A stretch of DNA of 64,000 nt from Bacteroidota bacterium (lineage in GTDB: Bacteria > Bacteroidota > Bacteroidia > AKYH767-A > 2013-40CM-41-45): NCBI GenBank assembly GCA_003389385.1, contig QQVM01000005.1:124001-188000 (forward strand). Reading direction: 5' to 3'. This document shows, one piece after another, positions 44,151 to 53,394 of this stretch. Both the position numbers and the translations under genes were made by a program. The number at the start of each line of letters is the position of its first letter. The first letter of the stretch is position 1. The notes under the pieces are model-generated. The model made no database searches, was not told the origin of the DNA, and was given only the letters and a program-made list of their open reading frames with translations.

Positions 44151-45236
44151 ATGGCTGGAAATATTTTTGGCAATGTTCTCAGGTTGATGACTTTCGGAGA
44201 ATCACACGGGCCAGGCACCGGAGGAATACTTGAAGGTTGTCCATCGGGGATGACTCTTGATCTTGATTTGATCAGGAATGAAATGCAAAGAAGAAAACCC
44301 GGGCAGTCTGGTATATCCAGTCCGCGAAAGGAAGATGATGAATTTGAAATATTAAGCGGTGTGTTTGAAGGAAATACTCTGGGTACACCAATTGGATTTC
44401 TGATCAGGAATAAAGATGCCAGATCAGGTGATTATGAAGCAACAAAAGAATTGTATCGACCTTCGCATGCCGATTTTACCTATGAGGAGAAATATGGTCT
44501 GAGAGACTACAGAGGAGGTGGAAGATCAAGTGCCCGCGAAACAGCTTCCAGAGTATTCGCAGGAGCAATTGCAAAGCAGATCTTAATGAAACATGGTATT
44601 GCTGTGAATGCTTGTGTAACACAGGCAGGAAAAATTAAACTCCAAATCCCACCGGAAAATCTGGAATTCAGTCTCGCTGAAAACAATGTTGTCCGATGTC
44701 CTGATGCCCAAACAGCAGGGCAAATGATTGCATACATAGAAAAACTCAGGGAGGAAGGTGATACCTGTGGAGGAGTTATTACCTGCCTGATTTCAAACGC
44801 TCCGGCAGGACTTGGAGAACCGGTTTTCGACAAGCTTCAGGCTGAACTGGCTAAAGCCTGCATGAGCATTCCTGCAGCGCATGGCTTTGAGTACGGCAGT
44901 GGCTTTGCAGGAGCTGAAATGAAAGGTTCCGCTCATAACGATGCGTTCATTAAAGTTGAAAACGGACGAATCCGTACAGCTACGAATTTTTCCGGTGGTA
45001 TTCAGGGTGGAATCTCAAACGGCATGAATATATATTTCCGTGTAGCATTCAAGCCGGTTTCGACTATTAAAACTAATCAGAAAACTGTAAACCATGCTGG
45101 GGAGGAAGTTGTTTTAAAAGCTGAAGGAAGACACGATCCTTGTGTTCTTCCAAGAGCTGTTCCGGTCGTAGAGGCCATGTCAGCACTTGTAATTGCAGAT
45201 TTTCTGCTCCGAAACAGTTTTGTAAAATTCGATTAA
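44151..45236 (+). CDS. aroC: Chorismate synthase
   Basis: 361 residues, full length. It removes phosphate from 5-enolpyruvylshikimate 3-phosphate to make chorismate, using reduced FMN. Signatures: [19 protein letters not shown] near residue 17, [24 protein letters not shown], and [21 protein letters not shown]. The N-terminal [18 protein letters not shown] is textbook for the family. aroE of the same pathway is at 55.5 kb. Confidence 0.97.
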   Translation: MAGNIFGNVLRLMTFGESHGPGTGGILEGCPSGMTLDLDLIRNEMQRRKPGQSGISSPRKEDDEFEILSGVFEGNTLGTPIGFLIRNKDARSGDYEATKELYRPSHADFTYEEKYGLRDYRGGGRSSARETASRVFAGAIAKQILMKHGIAVNACVTQAGKIKLQIPPENLEFSLAENNVVRCPDAQTAGQMIAYIEKLREEGDTCGGVITCLISNAPAGLGEPVFDKLQAELAKACMSIPAAHGFEYGSGFAGAEMKGSAHNDAFIKVENGRIRTATNFSGGIQGGISNGMNIYFRVAFKPVSTIKTNQKTVNHAGEEVVLKAEGRHDPCVLPRAVPVVEAMSALVIADFLLRNSFVKFD

Positions 45237-45256
45237 CTAATTAACAGAATCATAAG

Positions 45257-47923
45257 ATGAAAAAAGTTTTCAAATGGTTGCTAATCATCATTGTTGTAAT
45301 ATTCGCAGCACTTGTAACCCTGCCTTTTGTATTCAAAGATAAAATTGTGGCGAAAGTGAAAGAAGAGGCAAATAAAAACATCAACGCGAAGGTTGATTTT
45401 GGAGATTTTGATCTCAGTCTTATCAGGAGTTTTCCCAATCTCAGTCTCTCCATCCGTGATATAAGCGTGATAAATCTGGCACCTTTTGAAGGTGACACCT
45501 TGCTCTTCAGTAAAAATCTGGCACTGACACTTGACATCATGACTGTGATAAAAGGTGAAGAGATCGGAATTAAATCTCTTGATCTTGAAAAACCTGTCAT
45601 GTATTTCCTGGTAAAGGAAAATGGCAAGGCGAACTGGGACATTGCAAAAGAATCCGGGGAAGCTGCAAAGCAGGAAGAAACCGCATTCAAAGCCAGCTTA
45701 AAAAGATATTCGATCAAGGACGGAAAAATTATTTATGATGACAGATCACTCGATTTTTACCTCGGGCTGAATGGTCTGAATCACGAAGGGAAGGGTGATT
45801 TTACACAAGACCTATTTATTTTGAGTACCAAATCCATCGTTGAAAATGCCCGTATGTCTTATGAGAAGATTCCATATCTCAATGGAGTTAAGACTGAAAT
45901 TTTGGCCGACATAGACATGGACATGAAAAACTTCCGTTTCGCGTTCAAAGAAAATGTGATAAAACTCAATGCTTTGGAAATAGGAGTGAATGGATATGTG
46001 GCAATGCCGGATACAAACATTGACATGGATCTGAGCTTCCAGACAAGTAAATCTGATTTCGGCAGTTTTATATCTCTCATACCGGCAGTCTACAGTGCAG
46101 ATTTTCAAAACATACGTGCCAGCGGAAATCTGGAATTGAAAGGATTTATTAAAGGCAGATACAATGCCTTGTCTATGCCCGGGTTTGGTCTGACTCTGAA
46201 AGCTGATAATGGCGCATTCAAATATCCTTCTATGACATCTGAAGTTAAGAATGTCATCATAGATCTTGATATTCAAAATCCCGATGGCAACCCTGATAAA
46301 ACAGTGATCAACCTGAGCAAAATGCATGTGGAACTAGATGGTGATCCTTTTGATGCAAGGCTTCTGCTGAAAACACCAATCAGCGATCCCGAGCTTGATG
46401 CCTTTGTGAAAGGAAAAGTGGATCTCTCCAAAATTCAAAAACTTGTACCACTTGAACAGGGCACAAAACTAAGCGGACTGTTCACTGCTGATCTTTCAGC
46501 TAATGGCAGAATGTCTTCAATTGAAAAAAAGCAGTATGAGAGTTTCAATGCGGCCGGCAATCTGCGTGTTCAAAATCTGGAATTTTCTTCTGCGGAACTT
46601 AAAAGCCCATTCTTGATTTCAAATCTTCAGCTATCATTCAACCCGCGCAACGTCATTTTATCAGACCTTCAGGCAAAATCAGGCAGCAGCGATTTCAGCA
46701 TGAATGGTTCACTCGACAATTTTATCGCATATGCTCTGAAAGGAGATGTCCTGAGAGGAGGACTCAATCTGAATTCAGCCAGGCTTAACCTGAACGAGTT
46801 TATGGATGAAGGCGAGGGAAGTACTGCAGACACAGATACGGTAACCGCAATGCTTGAAGTTCCGGGCAATGTTGACTTTACACTGAATGCATCAATCGGA
46901 ACACTTATTTATCAGGATGTGAATATTTTCAATGTAAAAGGATCGCTCACAGTGAAAGATGAAATGATACGTATGTCCAATCTTGTAATGCAATTGCTCG
47001 ATGGTTCCATGAACATGTCAGGATCTTATTCAAGTAAAGACAAAAAAAATCCAAAGTTTGATTTTGATTTGGGTATTAGGGATTTTGACATTCAAAAAAC
47101 TGTGAACTTTTTTCCAACGGTAGGTAAACTTGCTCCGCTTGCAAAATCATGTTCAGGGAAGTATTCCGCAGCGATGACAGTCAATGGTAATCTTGATCAA
47201 AGCATGAGTCCTGTCATGAACTCGCTAAACGGAGGTGGAAAGCTAACAACCGGCACAATTGTAGTCCAGAATTTTCCTGCATTCAGTAAAATTGCAGATG
47301 TGTTAAAAATGCCATCATGGAAAACACTGAACATTCCTCCGGTGAATCCCTCCTTCAAATTCATGAACGGCCGGGTTTATGTCGATCCTGTTGATGTAAG
47401 CATCAATGGCATGAAAGGGAAAGTCGCAGGTTCCAATGGTTTCGACCAGACTATCGATTACACCATGGCGATGGAAATTCCCAGAAGTGCATTTGGCGGA
47501 GCAGCTAATGCAGTGCTGAACAACATGGTTTCACAGGCAAACGCCAAAGGAACAAATATCAGTCTGGGCGAAAATGTACCTGTTAATTTATTGGTCGGCG
47601 GAACTGTTTCTGATCCGAAGGTAAGCACTGACCTGAGACAGCAGGGAGCGAATGTGATGGAAGATATAAAGGCGAAAGCACGTGAAGAAATTGGCAGAAG
47701 AAAAGAAGAGGCGGAAGCACGGGCAAGGGAAGAAGCTGAGAAGCTTAAAAAGGAAGCTGCTTCAAAAATAGAAGCTGAAAAGGATAAGGCTGCAGCAGAA
47801 GCAGAAAGAATTAAAAAAGAAGCTGAAGCTAAAGCAAAAGCTGTTGCGGACAGTATCAAGAAAGCAAATGAAAAGAAAGCAAAAGACGAACTTGACAAAA
47901 TCAACCCATTTAAAAAGAAATAA
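45257..47923 (+). CDS. AsmA-family inner-membrane-anchored protein with Ala/Lys/Glu coiled-coil tail
   Basis: 888 residues. One N-terminal membrane helix (WLLIIIVVIFAALVTLPFVF) anchors a long periplasmic beta-rich body. The AsmA start is clear: VDFGDFDLSLIRSFPNLSLSIRDISV; AsmA C-terminal-type segments follow near 570-770 (LVMQLLDGSMNMSGSYSS). AsmA/TamB/YhdP proteins form hydrophobic grooves that carry phospholipid to the outer membrane. The last ~85 residues are unusual: a charged Ala/Lys/Glu helix (AREEAEKLKKEA, KDKAAAEAERIKK) ending NPFKKK. It begins 20 bases after aroC; the following gene may start inside its tail. Confidence 0.88.
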   Translation: MKKVFKWLLIIIVVIFAALVTLPFVFKDKIVAKVKEEANKNINAKVDFGDFDLSLIRSFPNLSLSIRDISVINLAPFEGDTLLFSKNLALTLDIMTVIKGEEIGIKSLDLEKPVMYFLVKENGKANWDIAKESGEAAKQEETAFKASLKRYSIKDGKIIYDDRSLDFYLGLNGLNHEGKGDFTQDLFILSTKSIVENARMSYEKIPYLNGVKTEILADIDMDMKNFRFAFKENVIKLNALEIGVNGYVAMPDTNIDMDLSFQTSKSDFGSFISLIPAVYSADFQNIRASGNLELKGFIKGRYNALSMPGFGLTLKADNGAFKYPSMTSEVKNVIIDLDIQNPDGNPDKTVINLSKMHVELDGDPFDARLLLKTPISDPELDAFVKGKVDLSKIQKLVPLEQGTKLSGLFTADLSANGRMSSIEKKQYESFNAAGNLRVQNLEFSSAELKSPFLISNLQLSFNPRNVILSDLQAKSGSSDFSMNGSLDNFIAYALKGDVLRGGLNLNSARLNLNEFMDEGEGSTADTDTVTAMLEVPGNVDFTLNASIGTLIYQDVNIFNVKGSLTVKDEMIRMSNLVMQLLDGSMNMSGSYSSKDKKNPKFDFDLGIRDFDIQKTVNFFPTVGKLAPLAKSCSGKYSAAMTVNGNLDQSMSPVMNSLNGGGKLTTGTIVVQNFPAFSKIADVLKMPSWKTLNIPPVNPSFKFMNGRVYVDPVDVSINGMKGKVAGSNGFDQTIDYTMAMEIPRSAFGGAANAVLNNMVSQANAKGTNISLGENVPVNLLVGGTVSDPKVSTDLRQQGANVMEDIKAKAREEIGRRKEEAEARAREEAEKLKKEAASKIEAEKDKAAAEAERIKKEAEAKAKAVADSIKKANEKKAKDELDKINPFKKK

Positions 47924-49862
47924 GAAACACTTCGGATGCTTGTACATCATCATCTGTACTATATTTCTTACGGGCTTATCGTCGCTGAACATAGTTTATG
48001 GACAGGAGGCATCTTGCAGTGATTCCCAAAACAAGAAAGCCGTAAAAAGTTTCGAAGAGGCGAAAACATTGTTCAAGTTGAGAAAGTACGAAGATGCAAG
48101 GAAAAGTGCAGCTACTGCGATTGACCATGATCCTGAATTCGCGCAAGCCTATCTTTTACAAGGTTACATTGGTCTTAAGAAGAAAGAAGATAAGCTTATG
48201 GAGCAGAGCTTTCTCAAAGTTATTGAGCTTTGTCCGGATGCTGATACTGAAATGTATTTTCAGCTGGGTTGGTTTTACTTCGACATGAAAAAATTCAAAG
48301 AGGCTGATAAGTTGCTGGAGAAGTTTCTGAGCTTTGACAGAATCGATGAAAAAAATGCAGAGAAAGCGGAGAAAATGCGGGTAAAAGCCAAATTGATCGC
48401 GAATCCTGTTCCCTTTGATCCTAAACCGGTAAAATTCATTTCCACTGCCGATCCCGAGTATCTTCCCTACATTTCACCCGATAATGAGCTGGCATTTTTC
48501 ACAAGGCGTTATGAAGTAAAAGACAGGAACATGCTGACTCCTCAGAGTGTTGAGAAGTTCATGATGGCGAGGCTTCAGGCAGATGGCACATTTGACAGGG
48601 GAGAGCCGATGAGTTATCCTTTCAATCGCGGAACAAGCAATAACGAAGGCGGAGCTGCAATCAGCATTGACAACAAGAAGCTTTACTTCACTGTGAATGA
48701 GAAAGGGAACTTTGATATCTGCATGTCGGAGTTTGTAGACGGCAGTTGGTCGGATATAAAAAATCTGGGGCCGAATGTAAATGATCCAAAACAATGGGAT
48801 TCCCAGCCTACAATTTCCTCGGATGGAAAAACACTCTATTTTGCTTCTGCCAGAGATTCAATTACCGGAATTGACATTTATAAAACCACCCTTGATGCTT
48901 CCGGGAACTGGACTAAAGCAGTTAAGCTTGGTCCGGAAATCAATACTCAGGGAAATGAAAAGTCTCCTTTCTTTCACGGTGACAGCAGAACATTGTATTT
49001 TTCTTCGGATGGTTGGCCTGGACTTGGCGGATTCGATGTGTTTATGATTAAGATGAACTCTGATGGAAAATGGTCCAAGCCGATCAATCTTGGATATCCA
49101 ATAAATACCGAAGCTGATGAAGTCGGCTTCTTCGTCAGCACTGACGGTAAAACCGGCTATTTCGCTTCCAATAAAATCAATGGAGGAGTGGGAGGCTTTG
49201 ATATATATTCTTTCAATCTTCACCCTGATGTTCGTCCTGACAGAGTGTACCTTCAAAAAGGAGACATCAACGGAAAGAACAATGAAGAAGTGATTCCCGC
49301 TTCAATAGAAATACGCGACGCTTTAACCCGCAAGATCACAAAGATCGATGTGGATTCTGTAACAGGTGAATATGCATTTTTGGTCAATTTTGATAATGAC
49401 CTGATTGTGTCTGTGAAAAAAGAAGGCTATGCATTCGAATCTCAGTATGTATCAGTGAAAGACGAAGAAAACCTCAAACCGGTCATACAAGACATTGAAA
49501 TGAAAAAACTGGAAGTAGGGGGACAGTACACATTAAATGACATACTCTTCGCGACGAATTCGTTTCAGATAAACGATACAATAAAATCTGTACTGGCAGA
49601 ATTTGCCGATTACCTCACAAGCAATCCTAAACTTCGAGTCGCTTTGCATGGGCATACAGATAATGTCGGCAATCCTGCCGATAACAGAATACTGAGTGAG
49701 AACAGGGCAAAAACTGTGTATGATTTTCTCGTATCTCAGGGAATTAGTACTTCGAGATTAAGCTACAAAGGTTTTGGAGAAACGATGCCGATTGCTGCTA
49801 ACTCGACCGAGGAAGGAAGGGCAAAAAACCGGAGAACCGTATTTGTGGTAACATCCAAGTAA
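47868..49862 (+). CDS. PorE-like protein: TPR, PD40 propeller, carboxypeptidase-regulatory and OmpA domains
   Basis: Exported protein of 640-664 residues, depending on the start (ATG 47868, TTG 47892 or TTG 47940); all keep the hydrophobic LYIIICTIFLTGLSSL core ending YGQ. Domains in order: two or three TPR units, a WD40/PD40 beta-propeller with repeats such as AAISIDNKKLYFT, PTISSDGKTLYFAS and GFFVSTDGKTGYFAS, a small regulatory-type beta sandwich, and an OmpA peptidoglycan-binding domain (LHGHTDNVGNPADN, LSENRAKTVYDFL). This is the layout of PorE, which ties the type IX secretion machine to peptidoglycan; many paralogues exist. A T9SS cargo gene follows. Confidence 0.88.
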   Translation: MKRKQKTNLTKSTHLKRNKKHFGCLYIIICTIFLTGLSSLNIVYGQEASCSDSQNKKAVKSFEEAKTLFKLRKYEDARKSAATAIDHDPEFAQAYLLQGYIGLKKKEDKLMEQSFLKVIELCPDADTEMYFQLGWFYFDMKKFKEADKLLEKFLSFDRIDEKNAEKAEKMRVKAKLIANPVPFDPKPVKFISTADPEYLPYISPDNELAFFTRRYEVKDRNMLTPQSVEKFMMARLQADGTFDRGEPMSYPFNRGTSNNEGGAAISIDNKKLYFTVNEKGNFDICMSEFVDGSWSDIKNLGPNVNDPKQWDSQPTISSDGKTLYFASARDSITGIDIYKTTLDASGNWTKAVKLGPEINTQGNEKSPFFHGDSRTLYFSSDGWPGLGGFDVFMIKMNSDGKWSKPINLGYPINTEADEVGFFVSTDGKTGYFASNKINGGVGGFDIYSFNLHPDVRPDRVYLQKGDINGKNNEEVIPASIEIRDALTRKITKIDVDSVTGEYAFLVNFDNDLIVSVKKEGYAFESQYVSVKDEENLKPVIQDIEMKKLEVGGQYTLNDILFATNSFQINDTIKSVLAEFADYLTSNPKLRVALHGHTDNVGNPADNRILSENRAKTVYDFLVSQGISTSRLSYKGFGETMPIAANSTEEGRAKNRRTVFVVTSK

Positions 49863-49904
49863 TTCAGATTTCAATTATATTGATGGCGATTCATATCTTA
49901 CAAG

Positions 49905-51566
49905 GTGGCGCTTCTTTCAAGGACCATATTATTTTTTTTTCTTTTGCTTTCATTTGCAGTGAAAGCAATTTCACAATGCGCTTCACCGATTAATGCATTT
50001 CCTTATTCAGAAGACTTTGAAAGTGGCCCGGGCGGCTGGTTTAGTAACGGAGTAAATGACGACTGGACATACGGAATCCCTGCGAAAGCAACAATAAACT
50101 CAGCTGGAAGCGGATCTTATTGCTGGATTTCCGGAGGAACCCTCAATTCATTTTACAACTTCGGTCAAAGATCCTGGGTAGAAAGTCCGTGTTTTGATTT
50201 CAGCTCACTGCAATTTCCAGTCATCAGCCTATTAGTATTCTGGGAGCTTGAATACCAATTCGACGGAGGAAATCTGCAGTACTCCACGGACAGAGGGCTT
50301 AACTGGACTACAATAGGAGCTGCGAATGAAACAGACAATTGCGTAAACACAAACTGGTACATTTTGAATAACATTACAAACCTGAATGGTTTCGGTGCTT
50401 CCAACTCCGGCTGGACAGGCACAATATTGCCAACGGCCGGAAGTTGCAGAGGCGGAAATGGCAGTGCAGGCTGGAAACAGGCAAGACATTGCATCACCCA
50501 GCTTGCAGGTCAGCCTGAAGTGATTTTCAGGTTTACTTTAGGATCGGGCACCACATGCAATAGTTATGACGGGCTCGCTTTTGATCTATTTGAAATTCAC
50601 GAAGCCTCTCCTTTACCTCAAAGTGTCAGTTATACTTGCATCAATTCTAACACAGTCAGGTTCGGTGACAACCTTTCCACTTGCAACACAGCATGGAACT
50701 GGGATTTTGGAGATCCGGCATCTTCTTCAAATTCAAGCAGCATGCGTGATCCTCTTCATACTTTTTCATCCCCGGGTACTTATACAGTTACAATGAATGC
50801 ATCAAACACATGCACTCCTGCAGGCATTGCCACAATTGATTTGACCATACTTGATGTCAGTCAGGTTTCAGGTCCGGTCACCTGCAATGGCGGCAGTGAC
50901 GGATATGCAGAAGTAATAATTGCCAATCCATCACCGGGAATAAGCTTCACGTGGAATACTTTTCCTCCCCAAAGCGGATCAATTATAAACGGAATATCAG
51001 CAGGTCAGTATACTGTGATCATTTCTAATCCTTCCGGATGTGATAACACACAAATAATTTCTGTCAATTACGGTCCGGATGCTTTTGTAAATGTTGATAT
51101 CGGTGATACATCCATATATTGTCCAGGAACTTCAATGAACATTTATCCGGGAAGCTTTATTTCATATTTGTGGCATGACGGGAGTACAGACAGTCTTTAT
51201 TCTGTTACTAGCGGTGGAATACTGCAAGTGACAGTCAGCAATACATCCGGCTGCACGGGAACAGACAGCTTATTTATTCTGGAAGATTGCATCGGGGACA
51301 TAATTTTTCCTCAGGCATTCTCTCCGAACGGAGATGGAGTCAATGATCAATTCCGGGTTTTTGGTAATCTTGTGAGCGGATTTGATATGCGTATTTTCAG
51401 CAGGTGGGGTGAAGTTGTTTATCAATCTTCAGAAATATTGATTCCATGGGATGGAACTTATAATGGTAAAGTTGTGTCGAGTGGAGTATATGTATGTCAA
51501 ATTACGTATACAATATTCGGTAAGGAAGAACAAGTTCGAACCGAAAAACTGATTGTGCTTCACTAA
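49905..51566 (+). CDS. Secreted PKD/jelly-roll protein with T9SS type B sorting domain
   Basis: 553 residues from a GTG at 49905; no ATG is in frame before the signal peptide (LLSRTILFFFLLLSFAVKAISQ). A jelly-roll or MAM-like domain covers about 30-230 (FPYSEDFESGPGGWFSNG, WVESPCFDFSSL, DGLAFDLFEIHE). One PKD unit follows (WNWDFGDPASSSN, HTFSSPGTYTVTM), then SprB-type repeats (VTCNGGSDGYAEV, ISAGQYTVIISNPSGC). The end is the type B domain: PQAFSPNGDGVNDQFRVFG, RIFSRWGEVVYQS, WDGTYNGK. It should be exported by the type IX system and stay cell-associated or be released. Its TAA touches the ATG of the next gene. Confidence 0.87.
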   Translation: MALLSRTILFFFLLLSFAVKAISQCASPINAFPYSEDFESGPGGWFSNGVNDDWTYGIPAKATINSAGSGSYCWISGGTLNSFYNFGQRSWVESPCFDFSSLQFPVISLLVFWELEYQFDGGNLQYSTDRGLNWTTIGAANETDNCVNTNWYILNNITNLNGFGASNSGWTGTILPTAGSCRGGNGSAGWKQARHCITQLAGQPEVIFRFTLGSGTTCNSYDGLAFDLFEIHEASPLPQSVSYTCINSNTVRFGDNLSTCNTAWNWDFGDPASSSNSSSMRDPLHTFSSPGTYTVTMNASNTCTPAGIATIDLTILDVSQVSGPVTCNGGSDGYAEVIIANPSPGISFTWNTFPPQSGSIINGISAGQYTVIISNPSGCDNTQIISVNYGPDAFVNVDIGDTSIYCPGTSMNIYPGSFISYLWHDGSTDSLYSVTSGGILQVTVSNTSGCTGTDSLFILEDCIGDIIFPQAFSPNGDGVNDQFRVFGNLVSGFDMRIFSRWGEVVYQSSEILIPWDGTYNGKVVSSGVYVCQITYTIFGKEEQVRTEKLIVLH

Positions 51567-52526
51567 ATGCATAAATACATTCTGATTTCATTTTTATTCC
51601 TCTTGGCTTTGAAGCCAGGTGAAGTGTATTGCCAGAAAGCATCTGACACATTGTCTATAGAAGATCCGGTTCTGCTTGATTTTTACACTGACGCAGACAG
51701 TCCGCACAAAGGAAGAACCCGACTGATAGCCGGCGGAACACTTGGTTTGTATCCTCTGAGTATGTATTGGCTCTATACTCAGTGGTACCAGAATTATCCC
51801 ACATCATCTTTTCATTTTTTCAATGATAATAAAGAGTGGGAGGGCATGGATAAATTTGCCCATGTTTGGGATGCATACTCGATTGCAAAACCGCTCATGC
51901 ATTCATTTCGATGGGCCGGTCATGGAGAAAAAAGATCGACTTTGTATGCATCGGGAATTGCATTCCTCTATCAGACAACTGTGGAAGTGTTTGATGGATT
52001 TTCGGCGGAATGGGGATTTTCAGGAGGTGACTTCCTTGCTAATACCGCCGGGGCGGCATTCTTTGCCGGACAACAACTCCTATGGAATGAACAGAAGATC
52101 ACTTTGAAGTATTCATTCCGGCGAACAGATTACGCTCAATACAGACCGGAACTCTTAGGCTCAAATCTGCCGGAAGAAATTCTGAAGGATTATAACGGTC
52201 TGACTTACTGGGCCAGCATTAATCCTAGATCGTTCAGCAGTCATGATTTAAAATTTCCAAAATGGATTAGTATTGGAATTGGTTTTGGCGCTGAAGGAAT
52301 GACCGGAGGCCATGAAAATGTAATTGAGAATAATGGAAGAAATATTCCTGAGTTTGAAAGATACAGGCAGTATTATTTTGGACTTGATCTGGATTTAGCC
52401 AGAGTTGATTTCAAGTCAAAATTTTTAAACGGATTTTTCAGGGTAATTAATGTAATCCATTTACCTGCACCTGCGCTTGAAATTCGAACTAATAGAAAAC
52501 CTGTCTGGCACTGGCTCTACTTCTAG
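51567..52526 (+). CDS. DUF2279 outer-envelope protein
   Basis: 319 residues. Signal peptide about 1-22 (ILISFLFLLALKPG, ending VYCQ). The DUF2279 core is at about 45-180: LIAGGTLGLYPLSMYWLYTQWY, FHFFNDNKEWEGMDKFAHVWDAYSIAK, FLYQTTVEVFDGFSAEWGFSGGDFLANTAGA. Related to YfiM; conserved Asp/His suggest a membrane-associated enzyme or channel, but no activity is known. It starts on the base after the stop of the T9SS cargo gene, so the two are probably co-translated. Confidence 0.88.
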   Translation: MHKYILISFLFLLALKPGEVYCQKASDTLSIEDPVLLDFYTDADSPHKGRTRLIAGGTLGLYPLSMYWLYTQWYQNYPTSSFHFFNDNKEWEGMDKFAHVWDAYSIAKPLMHSFRWAGHGEKRSTLYASGIAFLYQTTVEVFDGFSAEWGFSGGDFLANTAGAAFFAGQQLLWNEQKITLKYSFRRTDYAQYRPELLGSNLPEEILKDYNGLTYWASINPRSFSSHDLKFPKWISIGIGFGAEGMTGGHENVIENNGRNIPEFERYRQYYFGLDLDLARVDFKSKFLNGFFRVINVIHLPAPALEIRTNRKPVWHWLYF

Positions 52527-52536
52527 AGTAAATTTA

Positions 52537-52854
52537 TCAGTAGGTATTAAGAGAGGGATCTATTTGCTTTGCGAATTCAAGTATTCCGCCTTTCAGATTG
52601 TACAAATTTGTAAATCCGTGACGCCGTTCCAGTTCTGCCACAACCACACCACTGCGACCGCCTGACTTGCAATGAATGATCACCGGTTTGTCTTTGCTGA
52701 TTTTATCCACCTGTTCAAAAATTCCACCCATCGGAATCAGTTCTCCATTCAGGTTGCAGATTTCAAATTCAAATTCTTCCCTGACGTCTATCAGCTGAAA
52801 GTCTTCCTTATTGTCAATTTTACTTTTTAGTTCCTGTACAGTGATTTCTTTCAT
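52537..52854 (-). CDS. Single-domain rhodanese-like protein
   Basis: 105 residues from the ATG at 52854. One rhodanese fold: ITVQELKSKIDNKEDFQLIDVREEFEFE with the conserved Asp-x-Arg, and the active-site loop HCKSGGRSG with the sulfur-carrying cysteine. Such cytoplasmic proteins carry persulfide sulfur. An ATG eight codons upstream (52878) is unlikely because the -7 box TATTTTTG at 52883-52876 covers it. The gene is divergent from the GNAT gene. Confidence 0.92.
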   Translation of the reverse strand: MKEITVQELKSKIDNKEDFQLIDVREEFEFEICNLNGELIPMGGIFEQVDKISKDKPVIIHCKSGGRSGVVVAELERRHGFTNLYNLKGGILEFAKQIDPSLNTY

Positions 52855-52875
52855 GTTTTGAATATATGTCTTTGG

Positions 52876-52883
52876 CAAAAATA
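52876..52883 (-). promoter_or_regulatory. -7 promoter box before the rhodanese gene
   Basis: Minus-strand TATTTTTG, a perfect TAnnTTTG match, 21 bases before the ATG at 52854. A TTTG about 22 bases further upstream could be the -33 box. On the plus strand TAATTTTA (52887-52894) may serve the GNAT gene. Confidence 0.5.
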
Positions 52884-52908
52884 TCTTAATTTTAGATCAA
52901 ATATTCAA

Positions 52909-53385
52909 ATGAAAAGTCAAGGTTTTCGCAAAATAGATTTTCAGGAAGAATTGCGGGAATATTTTTACAGTATCAACATCGAATGGCTTAAGGAATATTT
53001 TGATCCTACCGCGGAAGATTTACGCATTCTGAAAAATCCGGAAGAAATAATCTCAATGGGGGGAAGGATTGTATTTATATCTGCCGGAAAGGAACCAATT
53101 GGAACCTGTGCACTCATTCCAGCGGATGAAGACAAAGTCAGACTGATTAAAATGGGCGTTAAAAAAGACTGGAGGGGAAGAGGAGCAGGGAAATTTTTAC
53201 TTCAGTCTGCAATTGAGGAAGCTAAAACCATGGGTGCCGGTAAAATCGTTCTGGAAACTTCTGAAAAACTGCAAGCTGCGAAAGCGGTGTATTCTAGTGC
53301 CGGATTCAGGCAAACCGGAATTGAAATCATTCATCCTGAATTTGGAAGAAAGGTTTTTGAAATGCAGCTTGAACTTGACAAATGA
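52909..53385 (+). CDS. GNAT-family N-acetyltransferase
   Basis: 158 residues from the ATG at 52909 (MKSQGFRKIDFQEE); the frame is open 17 codons further up, into the promoter of the divergent gene. Acetyl-CoA binding motif A is KMGVKKDWRGRGAGKFLL, with the R-G-x-G-x-G loop; GTCALIP precedes it and YSSAGFRQTG gives the motif B end. The N-terminal INIEWLKEYFDPTAEDL matches a MarR-partner-like GNAT subgroup. Substrate unknown. It is convergent with uvrB (gap 9 bases). Confidence 0.9.
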   Translation: MKSQGFRKIDFQEELREYFYSINIEWLKEYFDPTAEDLRILKNPEEIISMGGRIVFISAGKEPIGTCALIPADEDKVRLIKMGVKKDWRGRGAGKFLLQSAIEEAKTMGAGKIVLETSEKLQAAKAVYSSAGFRQTGIEIIHPEFGRKVFEMQLELDK

Positions 53386-53394
53386 TCCGGGTAT

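Noticed and set aside
47458..47904. Antisense open frame of 148 codons over the AsmA tail
   Set aside because: It is the mirror of Ala/Lys/Glu-rich codons in the real gene; the product is a low-complexity Ser/Phe/Ala string without start signals.
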